The notes: generated from the letters alone by a model not told the origin. A stretch of 52,764 nucleotides of DNA from an uncultured Prevotellaceae bacterium (GCA_937893145.1 CALBJW010000143.1:1-52764), one strand, 5' to 3'; counted from the stretch's first letter, positions 8,956-18,821 are shown. Made by a program: numbers and translations.

Positions 8956-11523
8956 TTAGTTGAACCACTTAACATAGCAGAAGTCCTGACGATGTGGGAG
9001 GTCTGCGTTCTTTGGGTACATACGGTAAGCAACCTTGAATGAACCTGCAGTTGGGATAACGTGTGTACCTTCGAATGTGTAGAGGTTACCTTCGCGCTTA
9101 GTAACTGTGAGAGGCTCTACCTGGTTGATGTGGTCACGACCATTCTCATCTGTGTAGAGAGTAACGAGTTCGAGACCTACAGCATCATCAAGACCCTGCT
9201 CATCGATAACGTACTTAACATTGTACTTCTTACCTGAGAGAACATCACCCTTAATCATGTCTTCTTCCTTTTCTGAAGAAACAACTGTGATGTTGTCCCA
9301 ACGCTGTGCAACGAGTTCCTTCCAAGCAGCGATTTCCTTAGCCTTCTTGTAGTTGTCAGCGAAGAGAACAGCACGACGCTCAGCGAGTGGGCAGTAGTAC
9401 TTAGTGAAGTAGTCATCAAGCTGACGCTTCATTGTATAGTGTGGAGCAATCTGAGCGATTGAGTTCTTAACTGTCTTGATCCAGCCTTCTGAGTAACCCT
9501 TAGCGTTCTTATCGTAGTAGAGTGGAAGGATTTCGTTCTCGAGGAGAGAGTAGATAGTAGCTGCATCGAGCTGATCCTGCTGCTCCTGGTTCTGGAATGT
9601 ACGCTTCTCAGTGAGAGCCCAACCAGCACCTTCACGATAACCTTCAAGCCACCAACCATCAAGAACTGAGAGGTTTACAACACCGTTCATGAGTGCCTTT
9701 TCACCTGATGTACCAGATGCTTCGAGTGGACGAGTTGGAGTATTCATCCAGATATCAACACCAGTAACAAGGCGACGAGCGAGCTTCATGTCGTAGTTCT
9801 CAAGGAAGATAATCTTACCGAGGAACTCTGGACGGCGGCTGATTTCGTAAATCTTCTTGATGAGACCCTGACCTGCACCATCAGCTGGGTGAGCCTTACC
9901 TGCGAAGAGGAACTGTACAGGATAGTTAGGGTTGTTAACGATCTTAGCAAGACGATCGAGGTCAGAGAAGAGGAGGTGTGCACGCTTGTAAGTAGCGAAA
10001 CGACGAGCGAAACCGATAGTCAAAGCGTTAGGGTTGATCTTCTCAACGATAGAAACGATACGTGAAGGGTCACCCTGGTGCTTGAGCCAGTCTTCCTTGA
10101 ATGCCTTCTTGATGTAGTCGAAGAGCTTAGCCTTGAGAGTAAGACGAGTGCTCCAAACTTCCTCATCTGGCACATTGTAGATAGCTTCCCATATCTTCTG
10201 GTTAGACTGATCCTTGAGGTGCTTCTTGTCGAAGTTCTTAGCATATACTGACTTCCACTCAGAAGCAGTCCATGTTGGCATGTGAACACCGTTTGTAACG
10301 TAACCTACGTTGTCAAGTTCTTCTGGATAGTAACCCTTCCAGATGCCGTTGAACATATCCTTAGAAACCTTGCCATGGAGCCAGCTTACACCGTTAACCC
10401 ATGAACAAGTGTTACAAGCGAATGTTGACATACAGAAACGCTCACCCTTATCGTCTGGGTTTACACGGCCCATACCGATGAACTCATCCCATGAGATACC
10501 GAGCTTAGCTGGGTACTGGCCCATGTACTTGCCGAAGAGAGCTTCGTCGAAGTAGTCGTGACCTGCTGGAACTGGAGTGTGAACTGTATAGAGTGAAGAT
10601 GTACGAACAACTTCAAGAGCCTCATTGAATGACATGCCGCTCTCAACGTATTCTACGAGACGCTGTACGTTAGCGAGTGCTGCGTGACCTTCATTACAGT
10701 GGATGATATCCTTCTTGATACCAAGCTTGTTGAGGAGAAGAACACCACCGATACCGAGGAGGATTTCCTGCTTGATACGGTTTTCCCAGTCACCACCATA
10801 GAGTGCGTGAGTGATTGAGCGGTCGAACTCTGAGTTCATTTCGTTGTCTGTGTCAAGGAGATAGAGCTTAACACGACCAACGTTTACACGCCATACGAGT
10901 GCGTGAACAGTATAGTTGTTGTAAGGAACGTCAACAACAACCTGATTGCCGTTCTCATCAAGTTCGCGCTCGATTGGGAGTGTTGGGAACTGCTGAGCCT
11001 CATAGTTAGCAATCTGCTGACCTTCCATAGAGAGAGTCTGAGTGAAGTAACCGAAACGATAGAGGAAACCTACTGCACAGAAATCGATGTTTGAGTCTGA
11101 AGCTTCCTTAACGTAGTCACCAGCGAGGATACCAAGACCACCTGAGTAGATCTTGAGTACGTGGCTGAGACCATACTCCATACAGAGGTATGCTACTGAT
11201 GGACGGTTTGCATCTGGCTTAACATCCATGTAAGCACGGAACTCCTTATAGAGCTTGTTAACACGGTCAACGATCTTCTTGTCTGCTGCGAGAGCCTCGA
11301 GCTTCTCATAGTTCTCACGAGCGAGGAAGAGTACTGGGTTCTGCTGTACATCGTGCCAAAGCTGTGGGTCCATGTCATTGAAGAGGTGACCTGCTTCATT
11401 GTTCCAAGACCACCACATGTTGTGAGCGATCTCATCCAATGGCTTAAGAGCCTCTGGTACTGATGCACGTGAGCTAATAGTACGCCAATTTGGTACATTA
11501 GCATTGCTTGCCTTAATTCTCAT
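8956..11523 (-). CDS. glgP: Alpha-glucan (glycogen) phosphorylase, GT35
   Basis: Releases glucose-1-phosphate from the ends of glycogen or maltodextrins. The 855-aa protein has the N-terminal region typical of the short alpha-glucan phosphorylase subfamily (AHNMWWSWN) and the GT35 core. The pyridoxal-phosphate and active-site region reads RPLEASGTSGEKALMNG followed by VLDGWWLEGY. It follows the GT3 glycogen synthase gene by 32 bp on the same strand, so synthesis and breakdown are probably co-transcribed. No signal peptide; cytosolic. The start is the only ATG compatible with full family length. Confidence 0.95.
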   Translation of the reverse strand: MRIKASNANVPNWRTISSRASVPEALKPLDEIAHNMWWSWNNEAGHLFNDMDPQLWHDVQQNPVLFLARENYEKLEALAADKKIVDRVNKLYKEFRAYMDVKPDANRPSVAYLCMEYGLSHVLKIYSGGLGILAGDYVKEASDSNIDFCAVGFLYRFGYFTQTLSMEGQQIANYEAQQFPTLPIERELDENGNQVVVDVPYNNYTVHALVWRVNVGRVKLYLLDTDNEMNSEFDRSITHALYGGDWENRIKQEILLGIGGVLLLNKLGIKKDIIHCNEGHAALANVQRLVEYVESGMSFNEALEVVRTSSLYTVHTPVPAGHDYFDEALFGKYMGQYPAKLGISWDEFIGMGRVNPDDKGERFCMSTFACNTCSWVNGVSWLHGKVSKDMFNGIWKGYYPEELDNVGYVTNGVHMPTWTASEWKSVYAKNFDKKHLKDQSNQKIWEAIYNVPDEEVWSTRLTLKAKLFDYIKKAFKEDWLKHQGDPSRIVSIVEKINPNALTIGFARRFATYKRAHLLFSDLDRLAKIVNNPNYPVQFLFAGKAHPADGAGQGLIKKIYEISRRPEFLGKIIFLENYDMKLARRLVTGVDIWMNTPTRPLEASGTSGEKALMNGVVNLSVLDGWWLEGYREGAGWALTEKRTFQNQEQQDQLDAATIYSLLENEILPLYYDKNAKGYSEGWIKTVKNSIAQIAPHYTMKRQLDDYFTKYYCPLAERRAVLFADNYKKAKEIAAWKELVAQRWDNITVVSSEKEEDMIKGDVLSGKKYNVKYVIDEQGLDDAVGLELVTLYTDENGRDHINQVEPLTVTKREGNLYTFEGTHVIPTAGSFKVAYRMYPKNADLPHRQDFCYVKWFN

Positions 11524-11555
11524 AATAATTTTTATTAAAATATATGGTTTGTTTT

Positions 11556-13253
11556 TTACTTAATTCTTTCGTCACGCTTAGCAAGAGCCTTGTCGTAAGC
11601 ATTATAATAATATGTGATGAAGTGCTTCCAGAGAGCCTTCTCTGCAATCTTCTCAGCAGCTTTGCGAGCAGCCTTCACCTGCTTGTCATCAAACTGAGAG
11701 AACTTGAGAAGTGTTTCCTTGATTGTGTTGCTTACCTCATCGAAATTGTAGTCACTGCGATGGATAGTCTTAACACCATCCTCAATCTCGCTCTCACTAC
11801 CCTTCACGCTGTTAGCCCAAAGACCGAAACCGGCGAGGTCTGTAGTGACACAAGGAACATGGAACGCAACACTCTCAAGTGGAGTGTAACCCCATGGCTC
11901 GTAGTATGATGGGAACACTGTGATGTCGCAACCGATGAGGAGTTCGTAGTAGTGCTTGTTGAAGATGCCATCAAATCCGTCGAGGTAGCAAGGTACAAAG
12001 ATAATCTTTACCTTATCCTCTGGAACATTGTGAACATTCAACCAGTTGAGCTGTCCCATTACCTTGTCGTTCCAAGGTTCATGAAGCTCATGTGTGATGC
12101 GTGGGTCACCAATTGGAGAGAGTGTTTCTGGCTGAGCAGCAGAAGCCTTTGCAACCTTTGCTTTAACTGCAAGAGTTGACTTGAGGACTTCGCGAGCCTC
12201 CTTCATCCAAGCTGGAACCATCACGAATGCGAGTACATTACGGTCGAGAGTGTCATCCCAACGAAGACGGTTGAGAGCATCTACATACACATCAATACCC
12301 TTGTTCTTATATTCATAGCGACCACCTGTGCTGACAATGATTGTATCGTCGCCGAGGTTTGTGCCCATAAGTGTATTCGCAACATTGAGCATAAGAGCGC
12401 GAGCCTCCTTGCGAGCCTCGTTGAATGCCTTTGCTGGAGAAGGAACAAAACCGTTCTCAAAACCGTTAACAAGAATCTCATCTGGTTCCTTGTCAAGGAG
12501 TTCCTTACATTCTGTACCTGTGATGTCACTTACTGTTGTGAAACAGTCAACATTGTGAGCTGCCTGCTTCTCAACACTATGCTTAGCCTCCACACCGAGT
12601 TCAAAAGCCATCTGATCACCATTGTATGCAGTAAGGTAATCGTAGAGAGGCTTGTTGTTGCCAGCGATGCTTCGACCAATTGTTGTTGCGTGAGTAGTGA
12701 AGATTGTTGCAATCTCAGGTACATACCTATTTATATATAAAGCAGAGAGACAAGTCTGCCATTCATGAGCCTGAAGAACAGCATTGTCTTCCTTAGTAAG
12801 CTTAAAGAACTTATAATAAGATTCTACCACCTTACCTGCAGCCCAAGAGAAGATGAGACTATCGTCGTAGTCACCATAAGCATGAAGAGAGTTAACCTTG
12901 AAGTTTTCCCATGCCCATGCAAAGATATCGTTTCTCTGTTCTACGAATGGCTTGAAGTCAACGAGAACAGCGATAGGTTCGCCAGGAATCTGCCAGCGAC
13001 CAACACGAATGCCAAGTCCTTCCTTTTCAGCGGCATTTCGCCAAGCCTTAAGGAGATTCTTGTTCTCTTTGAATAATGGATTCTTCTTCTCCTGCCAGAA
13101 ATCAGGACCGATGAATATTACCTTATCTTTTAATGTATCCTGAAGAGTTTTTGCTCTTGTAGAAAGAACAGTATAAATACCTCCATTCTTATTACAAACC
13201 TCCCACGAGGTCTCAAAGATATATCCTGGAGTAGTTAAATTCTTTTTCGGCAT
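11556..13253 (-). CDS. GT3-type glycogen synthase
   Basis: Probably transfers glucose from UDP-glucose to growing glycogen. The 565-aa protein resembles the animal/fungal GT3 family rather than bacterial GlgA (GT5). The N-terminus FETSWEVCNKNGGIYTVLSTRA, the segments HAHEWQTCLSALY-like (QAHEWQTCLSALYINR) and TTHATTIGRSIAGNN, and the C-terminal VFPSYYEPWGYTPLESVAF donor-site motif all fit. It is the first gene of a pair with the phosphorylase. GT3 synthases in Bacteroidia are often annotated simply as glycosyltransferase or glycogen/starch synthase; donor specificity cannot be read from the sequence. Confidence 0.9.
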   Translation of the reverse strand: MPKKNLTTPGYIFETSWEVCNKNGGIYTVLSTRAKTLQDTLKDKVIFIGPDFWQEKKNPLFKENKNLLKAWRNAAEKEGLGIRVGRWQIPGEPIAVLVDFKPFVEQRNDIFAWAWENFKVNSLHAYGDYDDSLIFSWAAGKVVESYYKFFKLTKEDNAVLQAHEWQTCLSALYINRYVPEIATIFTTHATTIGRSIAGNNKPLYDYLTAYNGDQMAFELGVEAKHSVEKQAAHNVDCFTTVSDITGTECKELLDKEPDEILVNGFENGFVPSPAKAFNEARKEARALMLNVANTLMGTNLGDDTIIVSTGGRYEYKNKGIDVYVDALNRLRWDDTLDRNVLAFVMVPAWMKEAREVLKSTLAVKAKVAKASAAQPETLSPIGDPRITHELHEPWNDKVMGQLNWLNVHNVPEDKVKIIFVPCYLDGFDGIFNKHYYELLIGCDITVFPSYYEPWGYTPLESVAFHVPCVTTDLAGFGLWANSVKGSESEIEDGVKTIHRSDYNFDEVSNTIKETLLKFSQFDDKQVKAARKAAEKIAEKALWKHFITYYYNAYDKALAKRDERIK

Positions 13254-13309
13254 AATGATTTATGTGTGTAAGAATTACTTTTTTACCTTAACTAAATTAA
13301 ATACGGCTG

Positions 13310-13317
13310 CAAAGTTA
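13310..13317 (-). promoter_or_regulatory. -7 box for the glycogen synthase-phosphorylase operon
   Basis: TAACTTTG on the minus strand, about 57 bp upstream of the GT3 start codon. No convincing -33 element. Confidence 0.55.
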
Positions 13318-13444
13318 AACATTTTTAACGAACTGAGGAATAAAAATATGTGTTTTTTACCTTAAAAACATCATTTTTCAACACTTTAAGGCACATTTCC
13401 CACGAATTGCAAAGTCAAGAATACAATTACAAAAGGACAATGCC

Positions 13445-15853
13445 TCACTTGTGCATCCTCTTCAGATAGTATTCTGCCTGCAAAATTTTGTTCCTTAACA
13501 AGTCGAGCATATCCGTATTATCGGCAAGGAATCTCTCCACTTCTTGGTACGCTTCTTCCGAGCGATGACCAGAGAGCAAGTTGCTGCACCAATCCCCAGG
13601 GAAGAAGATATCGCCAGTACGCTGAATTTCAGGGAGGAGTTCAAGGGCTGGACGGATATACTTCACCGACTGCTTATCACGAAGAGGATGGTTCAGGTAA
13701 TACAGAACAGAAGAAGTCCACGGTTCGATGCGTCTGTTTTTCGCTATCTTCAACGACTCAAACAGCGAATCTCTTGCTGCCTCTGAAGGATTAACAGCCC
13801 TTGATACAAAGTCGAACTGAGCCAAACGGTCTGCATTACTTATGCGAGAACGCTGCTCTCGAAGTATGTCATTTGCCTTCTCTGGCATTCGTACCGACAA
13901 CTGATAAGAGAGTGACATAAAGTCGTTTATTGAAAGCAAAGGCGAGTCACAGCTATTCCATATATTATATAGGCTATCAACCACTTCTGGTGTACGAGCC
14001 TCACTAATCAAAAGTCGCAATAGCTGTGTACGTATTGCTTGGAGAGGATGAGTCTTCGACATCTCAAACACTTCAGCATCAAATGTCTTGCCCTTATCGA
14101 AGGACAACTGCAAAGGTTCGTACATATAACTCACAAGTGTGAGCGAAGTGAGTGGGTCTGTCTCGTTCTGCAGGTCTTTGAGAAGCCTTTCCATCCACTC
14201 TACATCCCCAATCTTACCATTCAGGTAGTTTTCGTTCAGAGTCATCAGCAAAGCCTGACGACGTGTTTGGTCCTTTTCCTCAATACCAACAGACAACAGA
14301 CTATCAATCTGTTCCCCCGTGAACTCCATATATCCGTATTCCTTGCCAATGCGAGAATCGTTGATTGATGTTGCTATGTAATGAGGCCAATACTTTGAAT
14401 CTACCCAAACCTTACTGAATGTCTTGAGGTCAACCTCGGTCTCTGTATCAAGAATATCAATGAGTTGGTCCCATGTGGCATTATCATACATATATTCCTT
14501 TACATATCTCTTTATGCCCCTTTGGAACGCATCCTTGCCCATCAGCTCCACCATTTTGCGCATCATGACTGGTGCCTTATTATATATAATGTTATTGTAG
14601 ATGAGTCCTGCATATCGCATATTGCTGAGTGGCTGGCGGATGCTGGTCCTGCCCTCTGTCCTGTCCTGCCTGATGGCTGCTGCTGTATATGTCTTGAGCC
14701 AGTTCAGTTCGTGATTGAGTTCGGGGAAGAGAGGTGTAGTAATCTCTGCAGCAAAATAATTGGCAAACACTTCCTTTGTCCACACATCATCAAACCAGTT
14801 CATCGTTACTGCATCACCAAACCACATGTGGCTCGTCTCGTGAGCAATGAGTTCAGTGCGTCGCAACTTCTCATCTGGAGTTGGGTTTGCAGGTAGGAAG
14901 ATGGTGTTGTCATTATAGAATGTAGCCCCTACATGCTCCATTCCGCCAAACTGAAAACCAGGAAGAATGACAAGGTCATACTTTGGAAAAGGATATTTCA
15001 CCCCTGTAAATTCCTCCTGCCACTTCATAGAGAACACCACCTGATGCATAATCTCAGGCAACTGAGCTATACGAGCAGAGTCTGTTTCACGGTAATATGC
15101 CCCAACCGAATATCCATCTTCACTATATTTCTTATACTCAAATTCTCCCACTGCAAAGGCAAAGAGATATGTTGGGATAGGAGTAGCAATAAACGAATGA
15201 CGGCGTTTATAACCTGGTTTTGCGGTATAATAGCCTCGTTCGCTTTTCTTTAACTTCTTCTCCGAAACCATTATCTCGCGAAGACCATTCGTTACATCTT
15301 TCCACTCCTTTGGTATCTCAAGGTCAAGACTAAACTTAGCCTTCATGTTTGGCTGATCAAAACATGGGAATGCTGTGCGGGCTCTATCCGGTACAAACAG
15401 AGTATATACATATCCATCTCGGCGATTGATGGACTGATTGCCTGCGGTAAATTCAATTTTCACCCTGTTATATCCCTTGTGTGTGTATTTCTTTGGGATA
15501 ACTATGTGGTCATTAGTGAACAGCCAATTCTTGCATTCCTTGAAGTTCGACTTGCTATTTTGTCCCTTCGACTTGTCCACGTATATCTTATGTAACTTAT
15601 CACTCGATTCACGGAAATCAAGAATTATGTCTCGAGGTGCATCAAGACAAAGACTTACCACCTCTTCGCCCTCTATGTCCTGAGACTTATCTTCTGGAAT
15701 GGAAAGGAAGATATTGTACATAAGGTCCTTATACATCTGTTTGCGGAACTGTGCAAGTTTCCACGACACACCTTCATCAAGCAGGTGTACCTCTGCATTA
15801 GCATTGCACATAAACAAACAAATCGCAACCAATAAACCGACAAATCGTTTCAT
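13445..15853 (-). CDS. Secreted M1-family zinc metallopeptidase (aminopeptidase N-like)
   Basis: Zinc aminopeptidase, probably periplasmic. The 802-aa protein has a signal peptide (RFVGLLVAICLFMCNANA). The zinc site is HETSH (His338, Glu339, His342) with the third ligand Glu361 exactly 18 residues later, as in M1 enzymes. The substrate-recognition motif normally written GxMEN is GGMEH here, an Asn to His change. The C-terminal half is an alpha-helical region as in ERAP/APN-like members. It is monocistronic and divergent from trpS. It more likely digests oligopeptides for amino acid supply than acts in signalling, but this is inference. Confidence 0.92.
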   Translation of the reverse strand: MKRFVGLLVAICLFMCNANAEVHLLDEGVSWKLAQFRKQMYKDLMYNIFLSIPEDKSQDIEGEEVVSLCLDAPRDIILDFRESSDKLHKIYVDKSKGQNSKSNFKECKNWLFTNDHIVIPKKYTHKGYNRVKIEFTAGNQSINRRDGYVYTLFVPDRARTAFPCFDQPNMKAKFSLDLEIPKEWKDVTNGLREIMVSEKKLKKSERGYYTAKPGYKRRHSFIATPIPTYLFAFAVGEFEYKKYSEDGYSVGAYYRETDSARIAQLPEIMHQVVFSMKWQEEFTGVKYPFPKYDLVILPGFQFGGMEHVGATFYNDNTIFLPANPTPDEKLRRTELIAHETSHMWFGDAVTMNWFDDVWTKEVFANYFAAEITTPLFPELNHELNWLKTYTAAAIRQDRTEGRTSIRQPLSNMRYAGLIYNNIIYNKAPVMMRKMVELMGKDAFQRGIKRYVKEYMYDNATWDQLIDILDTETEVDLKTFSKVWVDSKYWPHYIATSINDSRIGKEYGYMEFTGEQIDSLLSVGIEEKDQTRRQALLMTLNENYLNGKIGDVEWMERLLKDLQNETDPLTSLTLVSYMYEPLQLSFDKGKTFDAEVFEMSKTHPLQAIRTQLLRLLISEARTPEVVDSLYNIWNSCDSPLLSINDFMSLSYQLSVRMPEKANDILREQRSRISNADRLAQFDFVSRAVNPSEAARDSLFESLKIAKNRRIEPWTSSVLYYLNHPLRDKQSVKYIRPALELLPEIQRTGDIFFPGDWCSNLLSGHRSEEAYQEVERFLADNTDMLDLLRNKILQAEYYLKRMHK

Positions 15854-15885
15854 AATAATTCAAGTGAGTGTGTACTTATTTGTTG

Positions 15886-15917
15886 CAAAAGTAATAATTT
15901 TTACCGACATAAGCAAA
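15886..15917 (-). promoter_or_regulatory. Promoter of the M1 peptidase gene
   Basis: -7 box TACTTTTG (minus strand, 15886-15893) and -33 TTTG (15914-15917) separated by 20 bp, the normal Bacteroidota spacing. Confidence 0.65.
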
Positions 15918-15945
15918 CAAATTGTAATCGTGTTGTAGCAAAAAA

Positions 15946-15972
15946 TAGTAAATAGTAAATGGTAAATGGTAT
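15946..15972. repeat. 7-bp period array (AGTAAAT/GGTAAAT)
   Basis: Four tandem 7-bp units (two AGTAAAT, then GGTAAAT and a degenerate fourth), ending a few bases before the trpS -7 box. It therefore covers the expected -33 region, which has no TTTG. A related array in both orientations lies at 28336-28410. Confidence 0.7.
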
Positions 15973-15980
15973 TTTTTTCT

Positions 15981-15988
15981 TACCTTTG
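15981..15988 (+). promoter_or_regulatory. -7 box for trpS
   Basis: TACCTTTG, 34 bp before the ATG. The upstream -33 region is occupied by the 7-bp repeat array. Confidence 0.65.
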
Positions 15989-16022
15989 CATCAAAATAAA
16001 CAAAAAGACAAACAAATAAGAT

Positions 16023-17156
16023 ATGGAAAAAGTAATTCTTACAGGCGACCGTCCTACCGGCAAACTCCACATCGGACACTATGTTGGTTCACTCCGTCGC
16101 CGTGTTGAACTTCAGAATTCAGGCGAATTTGACAAGATATTCATCATGATTGCCGATGCACAGGCACTTACGGATAATGCTGACAACCCAGAGAAGATTC
16201 GTCAGAATGTGATTGAGGTTGCACTCGACTACCTCTCTGCTGGTCTCGACCCAGAGAAGTGTAACATCTTCGTGCAGAGTGCAGTTCCAGAACTCACAGA
16301 ACTCACTTTCTACTACATGAACCTCGTTTCAGTTCAGCGTCTTCAGCGTAACCCAACCGTCAAGACAGAACTCGAGATGCGTAAGTTCGAGGGCGGCACA
16401 CCAACTGGTTTCTTCTGCTACCCTATCTCACAGGCTGCCGACATCACTCTCTTCAAGGCAACAACAGTTCCTGTAGGTGAGGACCAGAAGCCTATGCTTG
16501 AGCAGACAAACGAAATCGTTCGTCGCTTTAATAATATATATGGTGAAACTCTCGTTGAACCAAAGATTCTCCTTCCAGACAACGCCGCATGTCTTCGTCT
16601 CCCTGGTACTGATGGCAAGGCTAAGATGTCAAAGTCTCTTGGCAACTGCATCTACCTCTCCGACACTCCAAAGGAACTCAAGAAGAAGGTCAACTCAATG
16701 TTTACAGACCCTCTCCACCTCAACATCGAGGACCCAGGTCACCTTCAGGGCACTTATACTGATGCTGAAGGCAACGAGGTTCACTACCAGAACACAGTCT
16801 TCGTTTATCTCGATGCATTCTGCAACGATAGCGACTTTGAGAAGTTCCTCCCAGACTACAAGAACCTCGACGAGATGAAGGAACACTACCAGCGTGGTGG
16901 TCTTGGTGATGGCACTTGCAAGAAGTTCCTCCTCAACGTGCTCAACGATCGTCTCGAACCAATTCGCCAGCGTCGTAAGGAATACGAGAAGGACATCCCT
17001 GGAGTATATGAAATCCTCAAGCGTGGTACTGAAGAGGCTCGTCGCGTAGGTGCTAAAACTCTTGAAGAGGTTCGCCACGCTATGCGCATCGACTATTTCG
17101 AAGACAAGGAACTCATCGCAGAGCAGGCTAAGCGTTTTGCTGAACAGAACAAGTAA
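16023..17156 (+). CDS. trpS: Tryptophanyl-tRNA synthetase
   Basis: Class I aminoacyl-tRNA synthetase charging tRNA-Trp. The 377-aa protein shows the HIGH motif as TGKLHIGHYVGS (residues 13-23) and KMSKS at residues 201-205 (AKMSKSLGN). Length is slightly above the 330-350 aa usual for bacteria but normal for Bacteroidia. It has its own promoter and a strong terminator, so it is monocistronic. Codon use is strongly biased, as expected for a highly expressed gene. Confidence 0.97.
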   Translation: MEKVILTGDRPTGKLHIGHYVGSLRRRVELQNSGEFDKIFIMIADAQALTDNADNPEKIRQNVIEVALDYLSAGLDPEKCNIFVQSAVPELTELTFYYMNLVSVQRLQRNPTVKTELEMRKFEGGTPTGFFCYPISQAADITLFKATTVPVGEDQKPMLEQTNEIVRRFNNIYGETLVEPKILLPDNAACLRLPGTDGKAKMSKSLGNCIYLSDTPKELKKKVNSMFTDPLHLNIEDPGHLQGTYTDAEGNEVHYQNTVFVYLDAFCNDSDFEKFLPDYKNLDEMKEHYQRGGLGDGTCKKFLLNVLNDRLEPIRQRRKEYEKDIPGVYEILKRGTEEARRVGAKTLEEVRHAMRIDYFEDKELIAEQAKRFAEQNK

Positions 17157-17182
17157 ACCCACATTACATTATACATAACGCT

Positions 17183-17218
17183 AAGAGGTCATGTCAACTA
17201 CTTTTGACATGACCTCTT
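17183..17218 (+). terminator. Terminator of trpS
   Basis: Perfect 15-bp inverted repeat (AAGAGGTCATGTCAA and its complement) around a 6-nt loop, followed by TTTT. Confidence 0.9.
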
Positions 17219-17322
17219 TTTAAGTGCCACGATTACATTTTTTACAATTAATTGCTAATATAGTTTTGCAGTTGCGGTGACACAAATTTGAATAATTGCT
17301 TGATTATCTGGAAGATTATCCA

Positions 17323-18324
17323 TTATTTATTGAACATGTCCTTCATGCAAGCAATCGAACTCATTACTGCAGATGCATCGTAAGGGAGGTAAACAGTCTT
17401 GCTGTCCTGACCTTCAGCCATCGACTTGAGAGTAGAGATGTACTTTTCTGCGAGAATATAGTTTGAAGGAGTAACATCCTTGTCGCCTGCGAGTGCAGCA
17501 GCAACCTTTGCGATAGCTTCAGCATCAGCTTGTGCCTGAAGAATCTGAGCCTCTGCCTTACCCTGTGCTTCGAGAATCTGAGCCTGCTTAGCAGCCTCTG
17601 CCTGATTGATGAGAGCAGCCTTTTCACCTTCCGAACGGAGAATAGCACTCTCCTTGTCACCCTGAGCAGCAAGCACACTTGCACGACGTTCACGCTCTGC
17701 ATTCATCTGCTTTGCCATAGCCTCCATCACATCCTCACCTGGCATGATGTCCTGAAGCTCTACGCGGTTCACCTTCACACCCCACTTGTCTGTTGCTTCG
17801 TCGAGTACGGCACGGAGCTTAGTGTTGATAGTGTCACGGCTGGTGAGCGTTTCATCAAGTTCCATCGAACCGATGATGTTACGGAGTGTAGTCTGAGTAA
17901 GCTTCTCGATAGCGTTAGGGAGATTGTCAATCTCGTAAACAGCCTTTACTGGGTCAGTAATCTGGAAGTAAAGGAGTGCGTTGATTGTTGTTGGCACATT
18001 ATCCTTTGTGATAACCGACTGGCGTGGGAAATCATATACCTGTTCACGAAGGTCAATCTTTGTCGAACGCTTCACAACGAAGTCTCTGCCCGAATCCATA
18101 CCTTCCATAGTGAAACGACTGCGCTCATACTGATAACGAGAGTAAATCTCGCGTGGAGCATCGATGAAAGGAATGATGAGGTTTACACCCGATTCGAGTG
18201 TTCGGTTGTAGCGACCAAGACGCTCAATAACCTTTGTTTCCGACTGTGGAATGATAGTCAAACTCTTGCTGATGATTACTGCTACGAGTACAAGCACTAC
18301 GATAAGAAAATATACAAGTCCCAT
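17323..18324 (-). CDS. SPFH/Band 7 (stomatin-like) membrane protein
   Basis: Stomatin/prohibitin-family scaffold of membrane microdomains. The 333-aa protein has an N-terminal membrane anchor (residues 1-20, VYFLIVVLVLVAVIISKSL). The SPFH domain follows (ETKVIERLGRYNRTLESGVNL to about residue 190), then an Ala/Glu/Gln-rich coiled coil with repeated ILQAQ segments for oligomerisation. It lies 43 bp downstream of the NfeD gene, the classic NfeD-stomatin partnership. The partner NfeD is usually needed for stability or localisation of such proteins (family knowledge). The function in this organism is unknown. Confidence 0.92.
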   Translation of the reverse strand: MGLVYFLIVVLVLVAVIISKSLTIIPQSETKVIERLGRYNRTLESGVNLIIPFIDAPREIYSRYQYERSRFTMEGMDSGRDFVVKRSTKIDLREQVYDFPRQSVITKDNVPTTINALLYFQITDPVKAVYEIDNLPNAIEKLTQTTLRNIIGSMELDETLTSRDTINTKLRAVLDEATDKWGVKVNRVELQDIMPGEDVMEAMAKQMNAERERRASVLAAQGDKESAILRSEGEKAALINQAEAAKQAQILEAQGKAEAQILQAQADAEAIAKVAAALAGDKDVTPSNYILAEKYISTLKSMAEGQDSKTVYLPYDASAVMSSIACMKDMFNK

Positions 18325-18367
18325 AATAATTGTTTTTTTAAGTTGTATGTTAATAAGTTAGTTTTAA

Positions 18368-18787
18368 TTACTGAATATACAGAGTATTGCCTTCTCTGCC
18401 TACGATTGTAACCGATGCTTTTTTTGAATACTCTGTTGAAGTCTGCGAAATAGCCTTCCAGTCTGTACCATCAATTGCTACGCGACCGCCATTCGATGTG
18501 ATATTTTCTACAACTACAGCTTTACGACCGATAATGGTATCAAGATTTGTCTTGCCACTCTTCTTTCCATCAAGCCATCGCACGATGATTGGGCGAATGA
18601 AGAGGAACGAAAGGAAGGTTGCGATTGCACAGCCAAAGAGTTGCCAAACGATTCCTAAACCTAATGCTGAGAGGAGTGATGCGAGGAGGGCTCCCACTGC
18701 GAAGCAGATGATACCGAAACCAGCATTAACCATTTCGATGATAAATAGTATTACTGCCACAACGAGCCATATTAACCAAACTGACAT
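18368..18787 (-). CDS. NfeD-family membrane protein (short form)
   Basis: 139 residues: several transmembrane helices over residues 1-75 (WLIWLVVAVILFIIEMV, CFAVGALLASLLSALGLG, FGCAIATFLSFLFI), then a C-terminal OB-fold-like beta domain (GRKAVVVENITSNGGRVAIDGTDWKA). The long-form protease domain of NfeD is absent, as in other short NfeD proteins. It lies between ybjQ-like and stomatin genes with gaps of 34 and 43 bp, suggesting one operon. Confidence 0.9.
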   Translation of the reverse strand: MSVWLIWLVVAVILFIIEMVNAGFGIICFAVGALLASLLSALGLGIVWQLFGCAIATFLSFLFIRPIIVRWLDGKKSGKTNLDTIIGRKAVVVENITSNGGRVAIDGTDWKAISQTSTEYSKKASVTIVGREGNTLYIQ

Positions 18788-18821
18788 AAGTATATGTATT
18801 TTATGAGTTTAAGAATAATTA

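Noticed and set aside
17530..18411. 293-codon open frame on the plus strand
   Set aside because: Antisense to the stomatin gene; cysteine/leucine-rich nonsense translation.
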